DNA from: Dyadobacter jejuensis
Lineage (GTDB): Bacteria > Bacteroidota > Bacteroidia > Cytophagales > Spirosomataceae
Assembly: GCF_003149085.1 (NCBI RefSeq)
Contig: NZ_QGDT01000012.1
Location: 62,001 to 126,000 of the forward strand
Length of the DNA stretch: 64,000 nt
Reading direction: 5' to 3'
Shown: positions 53,669-63,048 of the stretch, piece after piece
How positions within the stretch are numbered: the first letter of the stretch is position 1
Layout of the letters: the number at the start of each line of letters is the position of its first letter
The notes under the pieces: generated by a model
What the model was told of the DNA's origin: nothing
The model's input: the letters and a program-made list of their open reading frames with translations, nothing else
The model's database searches: none
Made by a program: the position numbers and the translations under genes

Positions 53669-54527
53669 GAGATTGCAATTTTAGGCGTTTGGAGGGCTTG
53701 AGCAAGGAAAGAGCGAAGGAAGTGCCAAAGGACACCTGGTCGAAGTTGAGCAGGGCACCTTGTATCGTCCAGCGATCCCATAGCTTCACGTATGCTCCCA
53801 TATTGATATGCTGGGAATCGAACTCGGCCATCAGGCCACCAACAGACTTATAATGTAAAATAGCTCCCCCAAAAGGCCCTTGTAGATAATGATTTTTGTA
53901 TCGGTCTTCACTCTTTTTTTGCCAGGCAAAATTGGACAGGATACTGGAGTTTTTTAAGTTGCTTTCGTCTCTCCACAAATAGTACGGGCTGCCATATCCG
54001 GCGCTCACTTCCAGTTTGAGGTCCTTTTGAATGGTCCAGTTTTTGGTGGCCACCAGGGCATGGGTGAGCATGGCGCCGTCGATGGTAAAGGGGGTGGTGA
54101 GCACCAAGGCCAAAGAGGGGCGCTTGGGCTTCTCCTTCAGAATAAGATAACGTAGGTCGAGCTGTCGGTCGCCCAGTGCCTCCCGTACCTGATGGGTATC
54201 GGTACTCCTTAACTGTAAAAAGTTGACGTTGACTTCGAATCTTTTAAGAAAGGTGACGTTGGCAAACAGGATTTGCTCGGGATTAGTACCTCGACGCCGT
54301 AAGCCATAGCGTATGGGGTTATAGTTGTAGCCAAAGCTAAATTGCCCATCTTCGACGGCCACGGCATTAGGGGTAAAGATGAGTCCGGGCTTGCCCGATA
54401 GGTTGACTTGGGCCTGAACAGCCCCCATGCAAAACAACAAAAGGAAGGACAGCACCAGGCCGCCCTTCCTCTTAAAAATAGTCCTATTTTGCTTAATTTC
54501 CACCTCCTTGGTTGTGGCAGCTTTCAA
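53655..54527 (-). CDS. YjbH-like exopolysaccharide protein, N-terminal half
   Basis: 290 residues with a signal peptide after an extended charged N-terminus (cut after AVQAQ). The opening GKPGLIFTPNAVAVEDGQFSFGYNYNP matches the 'G.pGLi.tPtA....G....' start of YjbH (DUF940) proteins, followed by barrel-like strands such as LDLRYLILKEKPKRPSLALVLTTPF. It starts inside the upstream lipoprotein gene (35-base overlap). Its product probably pairs with the next protein in the outer membrane for polysaccharide export. Confidence 0.7.
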   Translation of the reverse strand: MKAATTKEVEIKQNRTIFKRKGGLVLSFLLLFCMGAVQAQVNLSGKPGLIFTPNAVAVEDGQFSFGYNYNPIRYGLRRRGTNPEQILFANVTFLKRFEVNVNFLQLRSTDTHQVREALGDRQLDLRYLILKEKPKRPSLALVLTTPFTIDGAMLTHALVATKNWTIQKDLKLEVSAGYGSPYYLWRDESNLKNSSILSNFAWQKKSEDRYKNHYLQGPFGGAILHYKSVGGLMAEFDSQHINMGAYVKLWDRWTIQGALLNFDQVSFGTSFALSLLKPSKRLKLQSHERE

Positions 54528-55524
54528 TTAATTTGACTTTAGAAGCCTCTGCTTTGGCTAGGGCCGCAGCATAATTGGCATTGGCAGTGGCCAAGTCTTT
54601 ATCTCTGGCAGCAGCGGCATTGGTGGTAGCAGCTGTAGTTTTTGCCGTACATGCTTTAATATCGGCGGCTTGTAGCTCATTTAAAGAGCTTAGATAGCCC
54701 AATAATTGAATCTTGCTAAGCGCTGCAAGTAATGCATAATTTGCTCCCAAAGCCTCTTTTGCAGCGTCGAGGGTGGTGATAGCCGAAGTGGAAAGCGCTT
54801 CTGCCTGGGTACGCAAGGCAGCATATTTGGCGGGTATAGCCGCCTGACAAGCCGTTTCTGCAGCGGCCAAAGGAGCAATGTTTGCGGCATAAGCAGCGGC
54901 AATTTTAGCGGCTTCGCTCGCTTTGGTAGCATCCAACTTCGTTTTTACGGTGGCATAGGTGGCATTTGCCGCAGTAATACAAGCGTCTTCTACCAAGACT
55001 CCATTAACGGCCTCAACTCCTTCGATAATAGCCGTACGGGTCCCCGATATGGCAGTTCCTCCAACGGTTGGAAGGGTAAGAGTCGGCAAATAAGCCTTTA
55101 GGGTTGGGTCGGCAGCTACCTTATCCATTACGGCCTTTAGGTTGGCAGGCAAGGCTCCACCAGCCGAAACGGCAGCGATCACCTCAGGAGTAACAGAATT
55201 TAGCGTGTTTACCTCTTCTGTGCTCAGTGCTCCGGATACCTCGGCAGCGGCCGATGTAGCGGCTGCAGGAATGTTGGTCGGGGTAATGGCACTTATGGCG
55301 GTGGCCGTTTCGGTAGTTTTGGCCGAAACAGCAATGGAAGATTCGGTAGAAGTCACCGCTTCAGGGGTGCTTACGGCTACCTCTTCCACTTCAATGCCGT
55401 TAATTTCATCTACCAACTCGGTATCGGGCTCGGTAGGGAACGGTTCGTCCTTCTTCTTACAGTTGTACATCACTCCGGTGATGAGCAACGAAAGGGTTAA
55501 GATCTTGAGTGTACGTTTTTTCAT
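54493..55524 (-). CDS. alanine-rich coiled lipoprotein of the exopolysaccharide operon
   Basis: 343 residues with a lipobox (ITGVMYNC, Cys near 22) followed by a KKKDEPFPTEPD linker. The body is extremely rich in Ala and Thr (for example AAAYAANIAPLAAAETACQAAIPAKYAAL), giving long helices with heptad-like Ala spacing. Four further Cys residues lie in the helices. I do not recognise the family; the context (directly before the YjbH genes, with overlapping frames) suggests an outer-membrane or periplasmic scaffold for polysaccharide export. An earlier hydrophilic part (TPEAVTSTESSIAV) may be a flexible spacer. Confidence 0.6.
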   Translation of the reverse strand: MKKRTLKILTLSLLITGVMYNCKKKDEPFPTEPDTELVDEINGIEVEEVAVSTPEAVTSTESSIAVSAKTTETATAISAITPTNIPAAATSAAAEVSGALSTEEVNTLNSVTPEVIAAVSAGGALPANLKAVMDKVAADPTLKAYLPTLTLPTVGGTAISGTRTAIIEGVEAVNGVLVEDACITAANATYATVKTKLDATKASEAAKIAAAYAANIAPLAAAETACQAAIPAKYAALRTQAEALSTSAITTLDAAKEALGANYALLAALSKIQLLGYLSSLNELQAADIKACTAKTTAATTNAAAARDKDLATANANYAAALAKAEASKVKLIESCHNQGGGN

Positions 55525-55656
55525 TTTGATCGATTGATTAATAAATAAGTAATGGTACGAATTGTGCTGTTAATTAAAAGAGGTGAGAAGGGGCCTATCG
55601 CACCTGCAGCCACAACAGGTACAAATTTCTTAGGTACGAATACCACCATCACGGGT

Positions 55657-57024
55657 TTATTGTCCCCGGCCTAAAACCATCACCTGAACGGTTTTAAAGA
55701 TCAATTTGATGTCGTCTAATAGGCTATATGATTTCAGATATTGAACATCGTATCTGAGACGTTCTACGTTTTTAGCCACGGTATCGGCATATCCTACGTT
55801 GATCTGTCCGATAGAGGTAATTCCGGGCTTTACGGTCAACAACCTCTGGAAGTCGTGTGGCTCGGCTTCCATGAGCATATCCACATCATATTTGTATAGG
55901 GGCCGAGGTCCTACAACGGACATATCGCCTTTGAGTACATTGAAAAATTGTGGAAGTTCGTCGAGTCGGGTCTTGCGCAAGATCTTGCCCACCGGTGTGA
56001 TGCGCGGATCGTCGTCACCTTGGGAATGTTGTAGGCCCATTTTGTCGGCATCTACATACATGCTTCTGAATTTGTAGATCTCGAAAATCTCCCCCCAACG
56101 GCCTGAGCGCTTTTGACGGAAAAATATAGGTCCTGGTGAGGAAAGTTTAACCACCAACATTAATAATAAGAACAAGGGAGCACCCAGGATCATGACTACA
56201 CCCGAAAAGGCCAGGTCAAATACCCTTTTGATACTCTGCTCCTGTACATTGGAGAAGGGCTTGGTATTGACCTGAATGACGGGGTACAGGTCGTGGTACT
56301 CGATATTGGCCATTTTGTCTACAAAACCCCGGAAGTCCGGAACGAGCCTGATTTGAGTACGATGCCGCTCTCCCAAGCGGATCAGGTCGCTTACCTGGTC
56401 GTCGGTCAGGTCGGACATGCAGCAGTATACATAATCTAATTTTTGCTCCTTAATCATCTGCTCGATGCGGGCTATCTGTTCCCCATCGTTGCTAAAAGGA
56501 AAGGCCCCATAAAAGCGGTATCCCAGCTCCCTATTTTTATTATAAAAGCCACGGATCATAGACGAAAGTTCTCCATTGCCTATGATAATGTAGCGGTTGT
56601 AGTTGTAGCCGGCCTGGCGGTAAAGCTTAAGACCACTCACCGTAAAGGCACGGGCTATGGCCGCTACCAATATAAATAGGCCATAGGTAAGAGATACCTG
56701 GGAACGGGAATAGAGCTCTCCTACCTGGGCCAAATACATAAAGGCCATGAGTAAGCCAGCATGCACGACAGCCGTTTTGAGTAGGCTGGTGATCTGAATA
56801 TTAAAATGATAGGATAAGCGGGTAAAATGGTAGGTCTTGGCCCAGTTGCTGCAAAGAATCCATAGCAGGTTGGCTACCAATAACATATTGACATAAGGAT
56901 CCCCGATTAAATGCGGTAATGTTTCAAAACGGAGGGCGTAGGCGAGAAAAAAGGATACATTCAATAGGACAAGATCCGTCCAGAGATGCACCTTCGGCAG
57001 AAGGCCAGTGAGTCGATTTTTCAT
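55657..57024 (-). CDS. wcaJ: undecaprenyl-phosphate glucose phosphotransferase (WcaJ-like)
   Basis: A 455-residue polyprenyl sugar-phosphate transferase. Four N-terminal membrane helices (residues 10-125) are followed by a nucleotide-binding-like domain (YIIIGNGELSSMIRGFY, 145-240) and the catalytic bacterial sugar transferase domain. That domain has RVFDLAFSGVVMILGAPL (re-entrant helix), FFRQKRSGRWGEIFEIYKFRSM and LRKTRLDELPQFFNVLKGDMSVVGPRPL. It starts exopolysaccharide repeat-unit synthesis by moving glucose- or galactose-1-phosphate to undecaprenyl phosphate. Its length fits WcaJ rather than the short PglC type. Confidence 0.93.
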   Translation of the reverse strand: MKNRLTGLLPKVHLWTDLVLLNVSFFLAYALRFETLPHLIGDPYVNMLLVANLLWILCSNWAKTYHFTRLSYHFNIQITSLLKTAVVHAGLLMAFMYLAQVGELYSRSQVSLTYGLFILVAAIARAFTVSGLKLYRQAGYNYNRYIIIGNGELSSMIRGFYNKNRELGYRFYGAFPFSNDGEQIARIEQMIKEQKLDYVYCCMSDLTDDQVSDLIRLGERHRTQIRLVPDFRGFVDKMANIEYHDLYPVIQVNTKPFSNVQEQSIKRVFDLAFSGVVMILGAPLFLLLMLVVKLSSPGPIFFRQKRSGRWGEIFEIYKFRSMYVDADKMGLQHSQGDDDPRITPVGKILRKTRLDELPQFFNVLKGDMSVVGPRPLYKYDVDMLMEAEPHDFQRLLTVKPGITSIGQINVGYADTVAKNVERLRYDVQYLKSYSLLDDIKLIFKTVQVMVLGRGQ

Positions 57025-57324
57025 GATGTTTTAGTATAACGTTGAGTAAATTATTCCTTACAACCAGTTATGCTGGCTGGCATGCTGAACTTTAGGTATT
57101 TTTAGTATTCTTGATAGAGTCGTTATAGTGTAAATTCTATTTCTAAGAATAGATTATTAGAAATCAATCTACAAAACATTTGAAACTACGTACGAATATA
57201 CCAAATAAACAATAGAAATAAAGGTGCATTTTTACAATAAAATCCAATTCATAGAGAAATTGCAAATGTATCTCTAAATTGTACTATATCTAGTCCCATG
57301 AATTTATTAAACGGTAAAGAGACG
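57025..57324. other. intergenic region upstream of wcaJ
   Basis: AT-rich, without a gene. It contains TAACGTTGAGTAAA at 57037-57050, close to the wcaJ start and shared with 52161-52174. No clear TAnnTTTG box was found on the minus strand. Confidence 0.4.
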
Positions 57325-58563
57325 TTAGTTTTTCTGATGAAGTATATGTTGAATACTTATTTCGAACGAAGACAAAATGGCTTCCTTGGTCAGGTTGTGT
57401 AGCACATAATTCCGGGCATTGGCTTGAATGACAGTCAAATCCTGTTGGCTGGCTTGGCGAATGGTGGCGGCCAGGGCAGGGGCCGATTCTGGAGGGCAGA
57501 TTAATCCTACCTGATGGTTCTGTATCAAGTCGTATAAGCTAGTTCCAGCGTCTGCCGTTACGATCGCGCAGCCGCCAGCCGATAGTATGGTGGTGAGCTT
57601 AGAGGGCATAACCAGGTCAGCTGCCGATTTTTTTTGTAAAACCAGGTGTACATTGGCTATCCCCAGCATTTTGGGAAGTAGTTCGTAGGGCTGCAAAGGT
57701 TTGAAAATTATATTTTGGAGGTTGGATTGGGCCACCAAGGCTTCTAATTTAGCTTTGGCTCCACCCGACCCTACGATTACAAATTTTAGGTGGGGAAGGT
57801 CCTTAGTCAATTCCGCTACCTCTATAATGACTTCTAGTCCCTGTTTCTCGCCCAAATTACCCGAATAAAGCACCACAAAGTCTTGAAGGCCTAATCCCCA
57901 CGCCTGTCTTAGGGAATCGGTTATGGGAACGGGTGTAATGGTGTTTTGGTCGACCCAGTTAGGGAACATCAAAATATTGTTTTCGGAAACCCCTTTGCCA
58001 AGAATTTTTCTTTTCATTCCCTCGCTAATGGTCGATACCTTACTGCTATTTTTGAGTAAGAAACGTTCAAAGCCGAACATGCTATTCAGGAAGAAGTTAT
58101 TTTTGATCATACCCAATTCTTTGGCGGCATCCACCTGAAGGTCTTGAATATGGGCGATCAATTTACCCCCTTTTATAAACTTATAAATTAAGGGCAATAT
58201 GGCAATATGGAAGGGGGGCGCTACGCAAAAAACAAGATCGTATTTTTTGGTGAATATGGATTTTAACCAGAAGGTGGAGGTGCGTGCCAAAAATGAAAAT
58301 TCATGTAGAATTCTTTTTATAGAGCTTACCTCTTGGGGAACATAAATGGGATAGCGGTGAATCTGCACGTTGCCCCGTCGTTCTATAAAGGAACCGCGCC
58401 CTCGATATTCGGGGTGCACCTCCCATTCGGGGTAATAAGGCATGGTAGTGACCACGGTTACGTCATGGCCTTGCTCTCCAAGCCAGGCACCCATTTCTCC
58501 GGTGTATTTTCCAATACCGGTAAGTTCGGGTGCATAATTGATGCCGTAGATTAAAATGCGCAT
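57325..58563 (-). CDS. wcaI: WcaI-like glycosyltransferase
   Basis: A 412-residue GT-B (GT4-type) glycosyltransferase. The opening MRILIYGINYAPELTGIGKYTGEMGAWL is the typical WcaI start. The donor-binding half has VLYSGNLGEKQGLEVIIEVA, LKFVIVGSGGAKAKLE and KPLQPYELLPKMLGIANVHLVLQK. WcaI adds a sugar in colanic acid-type repeat units. It stands about 300 bases from wcaJ on the same strand and directly after the VanZ-like gene (21 bases). Confidence 0.88.
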   Translation of the reverse strand: MRILIYGINYAPELTGIGKYTGEMGAWLGEQGHDVTVVTTMPYYPEWEVHPEYRGRGSFIERRGNVQIHRYPIYVPQEVSSIKRILHEFSFLARTSTFWLKSIFTKKYDLVFCVAPPFHIAILPLIYKFIKGGKLIAHIQDLQVDAAKELGMIKNNFFLNSMFGFERFLLKNSSKVSTISEGMKRKILGKGVSENNILMFPNWVDQNTITPVPITDSLRQAWGLGLQDFVVLYSGNLGEKQGLEVIIEVAELTKDLPHLKFVIVGSGGAKAKLEALVAQSNLQNIIFKPLQPYELLPKMLGIANVHLVLQKKSAADLVMPSKLTTILSAGGCAIVTADAGTSLYDLIQNHQVGLICPPESAPALAATIRQASQQDLTVIQANARNYVLHNLTKEAILSSFEISIQHILHQKN

Positions 58564-58584
58564 GATGGGTTGGTTGTTTAACGT

Positions 58585-59028
58585 TTAGAGGGTTTTCTTT
58601 TTTAGTACCAATTGCTGTATAGCCAAAGCGGGGAGCATCCCCAGCAGGGTTCCCGCCATGCCCCAGCCAATGTCGCCCCAGTCAAAATGTCGTCGAGGAA
58701 GTAATAATTGTCCCACCTCCGCCATGCTGACCAAAAACAATAAGGATACCAGGACGAGCATAGCTCTTGTCCATATCGATTTATTGGAGAACAGAGGCAA
58801 AAAAGGCCCTATAAATCCTAAAAATACGAAGGGTACGGCCGTTCTTAGATTCTTATTTTTATTGGTCCATTCCCCCAGCCAATGTGGAAATATGGGTAGT
58901 AACCCTATATCGGGATTGGGGAGCCAGCTGAAGATCAGAACGAAAATCATTAACATAAGTCCCACAATTCCTATTAAGTATCTTTGGATTAATTTGAAAA
59001 GATTTATATTTCTTGGCTTTTTATCCAT
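58585..59028 (-). CDS. VanZ-like membrane protein
   Basis: 147 residues with four hydrophobic helices. The conserved 'E-x-x-Q-x-x-x-P-x-R-x-x-D-x-x-D' pattern is seen as EVGQLLLPRRHFDWGDIGWGMAGTLLG, typical of the VanZ family. The family's biochemical role is unclear; members occur in teicoplanin resistance and in polysaccharide gene clusters. It overlaps the epimerase gene by 25 bases. Confidence 0.75.
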   Translation of the reverse strand: MDKKPRNINLFKLIQRYLIGIVGLMLMIFVLIFSWLPNPDIGLLPIFPHWLGEWTNKNKNLRTAVPFVFLGFIGPFLPLFSNKSIWTRAMLVLVSLLFLVSMAEVGQLLLPRRHFDWGDIGWGMAGTLLGMLPALAIQQLVLKKKTL

Positions 59029-59966
59029 TCTATCGTTTTCTTGTTACCAACTTCTCGAGAAATGGGTAGGTTTGGAGCTAACCTCTGAATTTGAGATAAA
59101 TCGAAGACATTATCCGTTGTCATATTTTGTAACCGAAAGCTTGTCATTGGGAAAGTGACGCCAATTATTTTTAGAGCATCTCCAAAGTAGCCAGCTAATT
59201 TAAAGATGAAAAAAGGTATATTTGGTATTTTTATATTCTCGATTGCTGCTATTTCATTGGCCCACTCTTCAATTTTATAAGGTTCATAATCACCTAAATA
59301 AAATACCTTAGAATGCACTTCCTGTGCTGATTTATCCAATAATGATTCTATTTGATAAATCGTATTTTCTATATAACCATAAGTTTTTTTGCAGGCCTTA
59401 GAACCCATGTGAAAATAACTTTTACTAAGTACAATATTAAAAAATTGATTATACGGTTCGCCAAAGTACGGGCCCCAAATGGAGGTTGGACGTATTATAC
59501 TCCAAATATAATTTGGGTTTCGTTTTTTTATTAACTTCTCTGTAATTACCTTACTTCTCCCATATATTGTATGTGGTAAATAGTCATCATAGTCGCGTGG
59601 AGTATACCCCGGCTGGCATACGTACATGGAGGAGGTGAATATAACCTGTTTCAAATTTTTACACTTCTCCAGGCAGTTAAGAAGGGTAGTAACACCATCT
59701 GTGTTTACTTGATATTCCTCAAGTGATTTTCCATTTAAATCGGTTCTAGCAGCGAGATGAATTACATATTCTGGATTGTATTCTATTATCGTTTTATGCA
59801 TGGAATCATTATCACATAAATCTAGTTCTATCCATAAATCTTGTTGTTCTTTTAACTTGGGTGGTTTATAATCTAAATTTATAACTTGATGCCCTTGAGA
59901 TAGCAAACTTTTCATAAGGTGAGTGCCTATAAATCCTGAACCACCTGTTAATAAGTATCTTTTCAT
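59004..59966 (-). CDS. NAD-dependent nucleotide-sugar epimerase/dehydratase
   Basis: A 320-residue extended SDR. The NAD-binding loop is TGGSGFIGTHLMKSL, the active-site Tyr-Lys pair is YGRSKVITEK, and a VIHLAARTD strand precedes it. Such enzymes make or modify nucleotide sugars for the polysaccharide; the substrate is not readable. Its ATG overlaps the upstream acetyltransferase stop by four bases. Confidence 0.85.
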   Translation of the reverse strand: MKRYLLTGGSGFIGTHLMKSLLSQGHQVINLDYKPPKLKEQQDLWIELDLCDNDSMHKTIIEYNPEYVIHLAARTDLNGKSLEEYQVNTDGVTTLLNCLEKCKNLKQVIFTSSMYVCQPGYTPRDYDDYLPHTIYGRSKVITEKLIKKRNPNYIWSIIRPTSIWGPYFGEPYNQFFNIVLSKSYFHMGSKACKKTYGYIENTIYQIESLLDKSAQEVHSKVFYLGDYEPYKIEEWANEIAAIENIKIPNIPFFIFKLAGYFGDALKIIGVTFPMTSFRLQNMTTDNVFDLSQIQRLAPNLPISREVGNKKTIEWIKSQEI

Positions 59967-60511
59967 ATTCTATTTTTTATGGGTTTAGCTGGAGTACCTA
60001 CACAGATTTTGCCACTAGGCAATGAATGAAGTACCGAGCTCCTTGCTGCTACAATTGTGCCTTTGCCTATAACAACACCTGGAGCGATGTAAACATCATT
60101 GGTTAACCAACATTCGTCTTCAATTATTACCGGTTTCGCAAATATGTCGAAGGTAACTTTGTCATATTCATGTCCACCGGTGTTTAAATATACTTTATGA
60201 GCTAATGCCACATGATTTCCTAACTGGATTTTCCCTAAGCTATAAAAAACATTATCCTCACCTATCCAGCAATAATCACCAATAGAAATATTCCATGGAT
60301 AAGTAAACTTTGCCGACGAACGGATTAAGACTCCTTTTCCAATATGTGCTCCAAATAGCCTTAGCAAGAATCTGCGCCAGGGATAAAGAAACTGAGGTGA
60401 CCAAGCAAACAAAGTCGACTGAATAATCCACCAAAGTTGAACAACTATTGCCGATCGGCCTCTGAAGTGAATTGGTACTTTAAAATTTTCTAAATCTTGA
60501 TATTGTTTCAT
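59963..60511 (-). CDS. wcaF: WcaF-like polysaccharide acetyltransferase
   Basis: 182 residues with a left-handed beta-helix of hexapeptide repeats (IGKGVLIRSSAKFTYPWNISIGDYCWIGEDNVF ... IIEDECWLTNDVYIAPGVVIGKGTIVAARSSV). The N-terminal FKVPIHFRGRSAIVVQLWWIIQ matches WcaF-type acetyltransferases of colanic acid clusters. It probably acetylates a sugar in the repeat unit. It overlaps its neighbours by one to four bases, so it is translationally coupled. Confidence 0.85.
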   Translation of the reverse strand: MKQYQDLENFKVPIHFRGRSAIVVQLWWIIQSTLFAWSPQFLYPWRRFLLRLFGAHIGKGVLIRSSAKFTYPWNISIGDYCWIGEDNVFYSLGKIQLGNHVALAHKVYLNTGGHEYDKVTFDIFAKPVIIEDECWLTNDVYIAPGVVIGKGTIVAARSSVLHSLPSGKICVGTPAKPIKNRI

Positions 60512-61680
60512 TAATATTGGCGAATACTATTTAAAAATGATTTGGCTGCACTTTCTATAGAGTAGTTGTTTTTAAATAAATTGTTAGCATTCTCCTGCAT
60601 TTCCAACTTATTATTTTGATTTTTATCACACCAACTTTTTAAACTGTCATATATTCCACTTTCTGTATCGTCAGTTATTATTCCAGCGGAATGGTTAATA
60701 ATCTCTTTTTGAATATTAACCTTATTAGTTGTTAAAACAGCCTTGCCGCATGCCATGGCTTCGGCTAAAACAATGCCAAAATTTTCTTGATGACTAGGTA
60801 AAATGAAAACCTCACATCCATATAGTACTGACCACTTTTGGTCCCCCGTAAGCATACCTGTAAATATAATTTCTGGAATATTATTAGCAAGTTCTACCAT
60901 TTTAGTGCCGTATGGGCTCTCTAAGCCAGGCCCCGCTATAATTAGTTTAGGAATATTATGGTAATGCTCTTTTAGTTTAATATAGGCCCTTATTAGGAGT
61001 TCGACCCCTTTTTTTATATCGATCCTACTCATGAATAAAATATACGGATCATTGCTTATGTTAAACTTAGTTAGGCAATCCTTCATTTTGGTGTCGAATA
61101 ATGGAGGTGGTTGGATGCCATACCCTACATTCAATTCTTTTTTCGGTTTGTAACCGGAAAATGTTGTTCTGGCAAGAAGTAATTCTTCGTTTGTTGTAAA
61201 TAGTACACCATCTGCATTATTTATGACATGTTTTTCAATCAAGTGCCAATAGAGTGTATTTCGAATTGCTTTAAGTTTGCGATTTGAAGCTTTTTGAAAC
61301 CATGGATCGAGCATTCCATGAGGCATTACGAATACCTTTACAGTGGATGTTTTAGCTCTTTTTAATTGATTGGAGACAATTTTATTAACTAAATAACTAT
61401 GATAGTTCCAGAGACCGTGAATTATAATCACATCATATTTATTAAAATTATACTCGAACCATCTAGCAAAATTAGAATTAAACTTCCAAGAAGTTTGATA
61501 TGCACCTAATGCATATATTTTAAAGTTGTCTTCCTTAATGAAGGAACTAGATGGCTCATCAAAGCAAACAACCTCGTTGGTGACGTTCAGTTTCTCTAAT
61601 TCAGGTATTGAATTTCGAACACCTTGACACGGACCTCCTTGTAGTGGATCCATACTTGGAATAACTCGAAGTATTTTCAT
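60511..61680 (-). CDS. family 4-type glycosyltransferase
   Basis: A 389-residue GT-B enzyme. It starts with MKILRVIPSMDPLQGGPCQGVRN. The donor half shows LFMSRIDIKKGVELLIRAY, KLIIAGPGLES and the E-x7-E motif FILPSHQENFGIVLAEAMACGKAVLTT. It transfers a sugar from a nucleotide donor to the growing lipid-linked repeat unit. Coding is AT-richer than in the left half of the window, common for surface polysaccharide genes acquired by exchange. Confidence 0.88.
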   Translation of the reverse strand: MKILRVIPSMDPLQGGPCQGVRNSIPELEKLNVTNEVVCFDEPSSSFIKEDNFKIYALGAYQTSWKFNSNFARWFEYNFNKYDVIIIHGLWNYHSYLVNKIVSNQLKRAKTSTVKVFVMPHGMLDPWFQKASNRKLKAIRNTLYWHLIEKHVINNADGVLFTTNEELLLARTTFSGYKPKKELNVGYGIQPPPLFDTKMKDCLTKFNISNDPYILFMSRIDIKKGVELLIRAYIKLKEHYHNIPKLIIAGPGLESPYGTKMVELANNIPEIIFTGMLTGDQKWSVLYGCEVFILPSHQENFGIVLAEAMACGKAVLTTNKVNIQKEIINHSAGIITDDTESGIYDSLKSWCDKNQNNKLEMQENANNLFKNNYSIESAAKSFLNSIRQY

Positions 61681-62849
61681 TATTGTATACTTTCAATTGA
61701 TTGATATATTTGGCTAATCTGATCCAGAGCATGATTGCTGCTAAAGCGTTTGATATTTTGAAATCCTTTCAACTTAGTTTCTGATTTTTGATCATAATCT
61801 AAGTTTAGCACTTGGTCCAAAATTAATGCGGATTCAACCAACCAAGTTTCTAGTTTGTGATTTTCTGTTGGTCTTTTGTTTATATAGATAGCTGCTTCAC
61901 CACCTACCTCATTCATAGGTGCTTCATTGGTAGTTATCACTATTGTACCACAAGCCATGGCCTCAGCAATTGGCCATCCAAATCCCTCTGCTATTGAGGG
62001 GAACAAAAAGACATTGGCTCCTTGATAAAATTTTTTGACAATGTCATCGGGTTTATTAATTAAGAACTCTATTTCCATCTTATACCCTGACTCTTCATAA
62101 GATTTCAATATCCTTTTGTTAGGCGCAGCGCCAACCATTATTAAAGGAAGTCTCAATTCATTATTAATTTTGCGCCATTGATCATAAATTTCGATTACTC
62201 CAATTCGATTTTTATACCACTGATTTCCGCCTACGTGTAAAATATATCCTTTTGAAATATCTAATTTGGTGTGATTCGTTAACTCCGCAATTATCTCCTG
62301 CTTTGGTGCAGGTAGAAAGGTTTGAGTTAACCCGTTATATACAACCTTGGTGATTTGAGGTTGTATTAGTAATGTTTTTAGTAAATCGGACTCTGTCTTC
62401 CTAGAAACGGATATAAAGTTGTTACTGTGACGATACCCGTCTCGAATAAATGTTTGGTAGATTTTACCGGATTTGGAAGTAGGATTTTCTTTTATCATGC
62501 CAAATGCACTTTGTTGAGCTAAAAAATCATGGCAATGAACTACATTAGGATAATTTTTAACATATTTCACCCATGGACCTAATGCCTGATCAGAGAAAAC
62601 AAATAGACACTTTTGGGTCTGCATTAATAATCTTAATTTTATTAAGATTGGGAAAAATATATATTGATCAATATACCCCATCCACTTCTTAGTAAAAGCA
62701 TTTCCTGGTAATTTATAAAAGAATGGGAATGGTTTCCAAACTGTAACATCGTGCCCTCTTTCTCTCATTCCATCAGATAGCCATTTAGTATACTTAGGCA
62801 TGCTTTGGGAGGGCAAAAAATTTGGATGTGAGAATATGATGATTTTCAT
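61680..62849 (-). CDS. family 4-type glycosyltransferase
   Basis: A 389-residue GT-B enzyme opening MKIIIFSHPNFLPSQSMPKYTKWL. The donor half shows YILHVGGNQWYKNR and FLFPSIAEGFGWPIAEAMACGTIVITTNEAPMNEVGG, the E-x7-E motif. It overlaps the next gene by one base. Sugar specificity cannot be read. Paralogous in fold, but not closely similar, to its neighbour. Confidence 0.88.
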   Translation of the reverse strand: MKIIIFSHPNFLPSQSMPKYTKWLSDGMRERGHDVTVWKPFPFFYKLPGNAFTKKWMGYIDQYIFFPILIKLRLLMQTQKCLFVFSDQALGPWVKYVKNYPNVVHCHDFLAQQSAFGMIKENPTSKSGKIYQTFIRDGYRHSNNFISVSRKTESDLLKTLLIQPQITKVVYNGLTQTFLPAPKQEIIAELTNHTKLDISKGYILHVGGNQWYKNRIGVIEIYDQWRKINNELRLPLIMVGAAPNKRILKSYEESGYKMEIEFLINKPDDIVKKFYQGANVFLFPSIAEGFGWPIAEAMACGTIVITTNEAPMNEVGGEAAIYINKRPTENHKLETWLVESALILDQVLNLDYDQKSETKLKGFQNIKRFSSNHALDQISQIYQSIESIQ

Positions 62850-63048
62850 GAGAATTTTAAAGTCTTTGTTGTTTTAGGCATTGACCTATGGCCTTTTAAT
62901 TAAGAAGAGCTTACCCAATTTGTTACTTCTGCAAAAAAGTTTTCTATGTTGTTAAATGTATTTTTCAGTGGCTTTTTCTCTAAATATCATTTCTGAATAC
63001 ATGGAAGTTGAGTCCTTTCGTCTAACCCTAAATACAAATACAGATGTA

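Noticed and set aside
54500..54510. Strong Shine-Dalgarno-like AAGGAGGTG inside the overlap of the lipoprotein and YjbH genes
   Set aside because: It encodes the Gly-Gly-Gly tail of the lipoprotein, and no ATG, GTG or TTG in the YjbH frame follows at the right distance.
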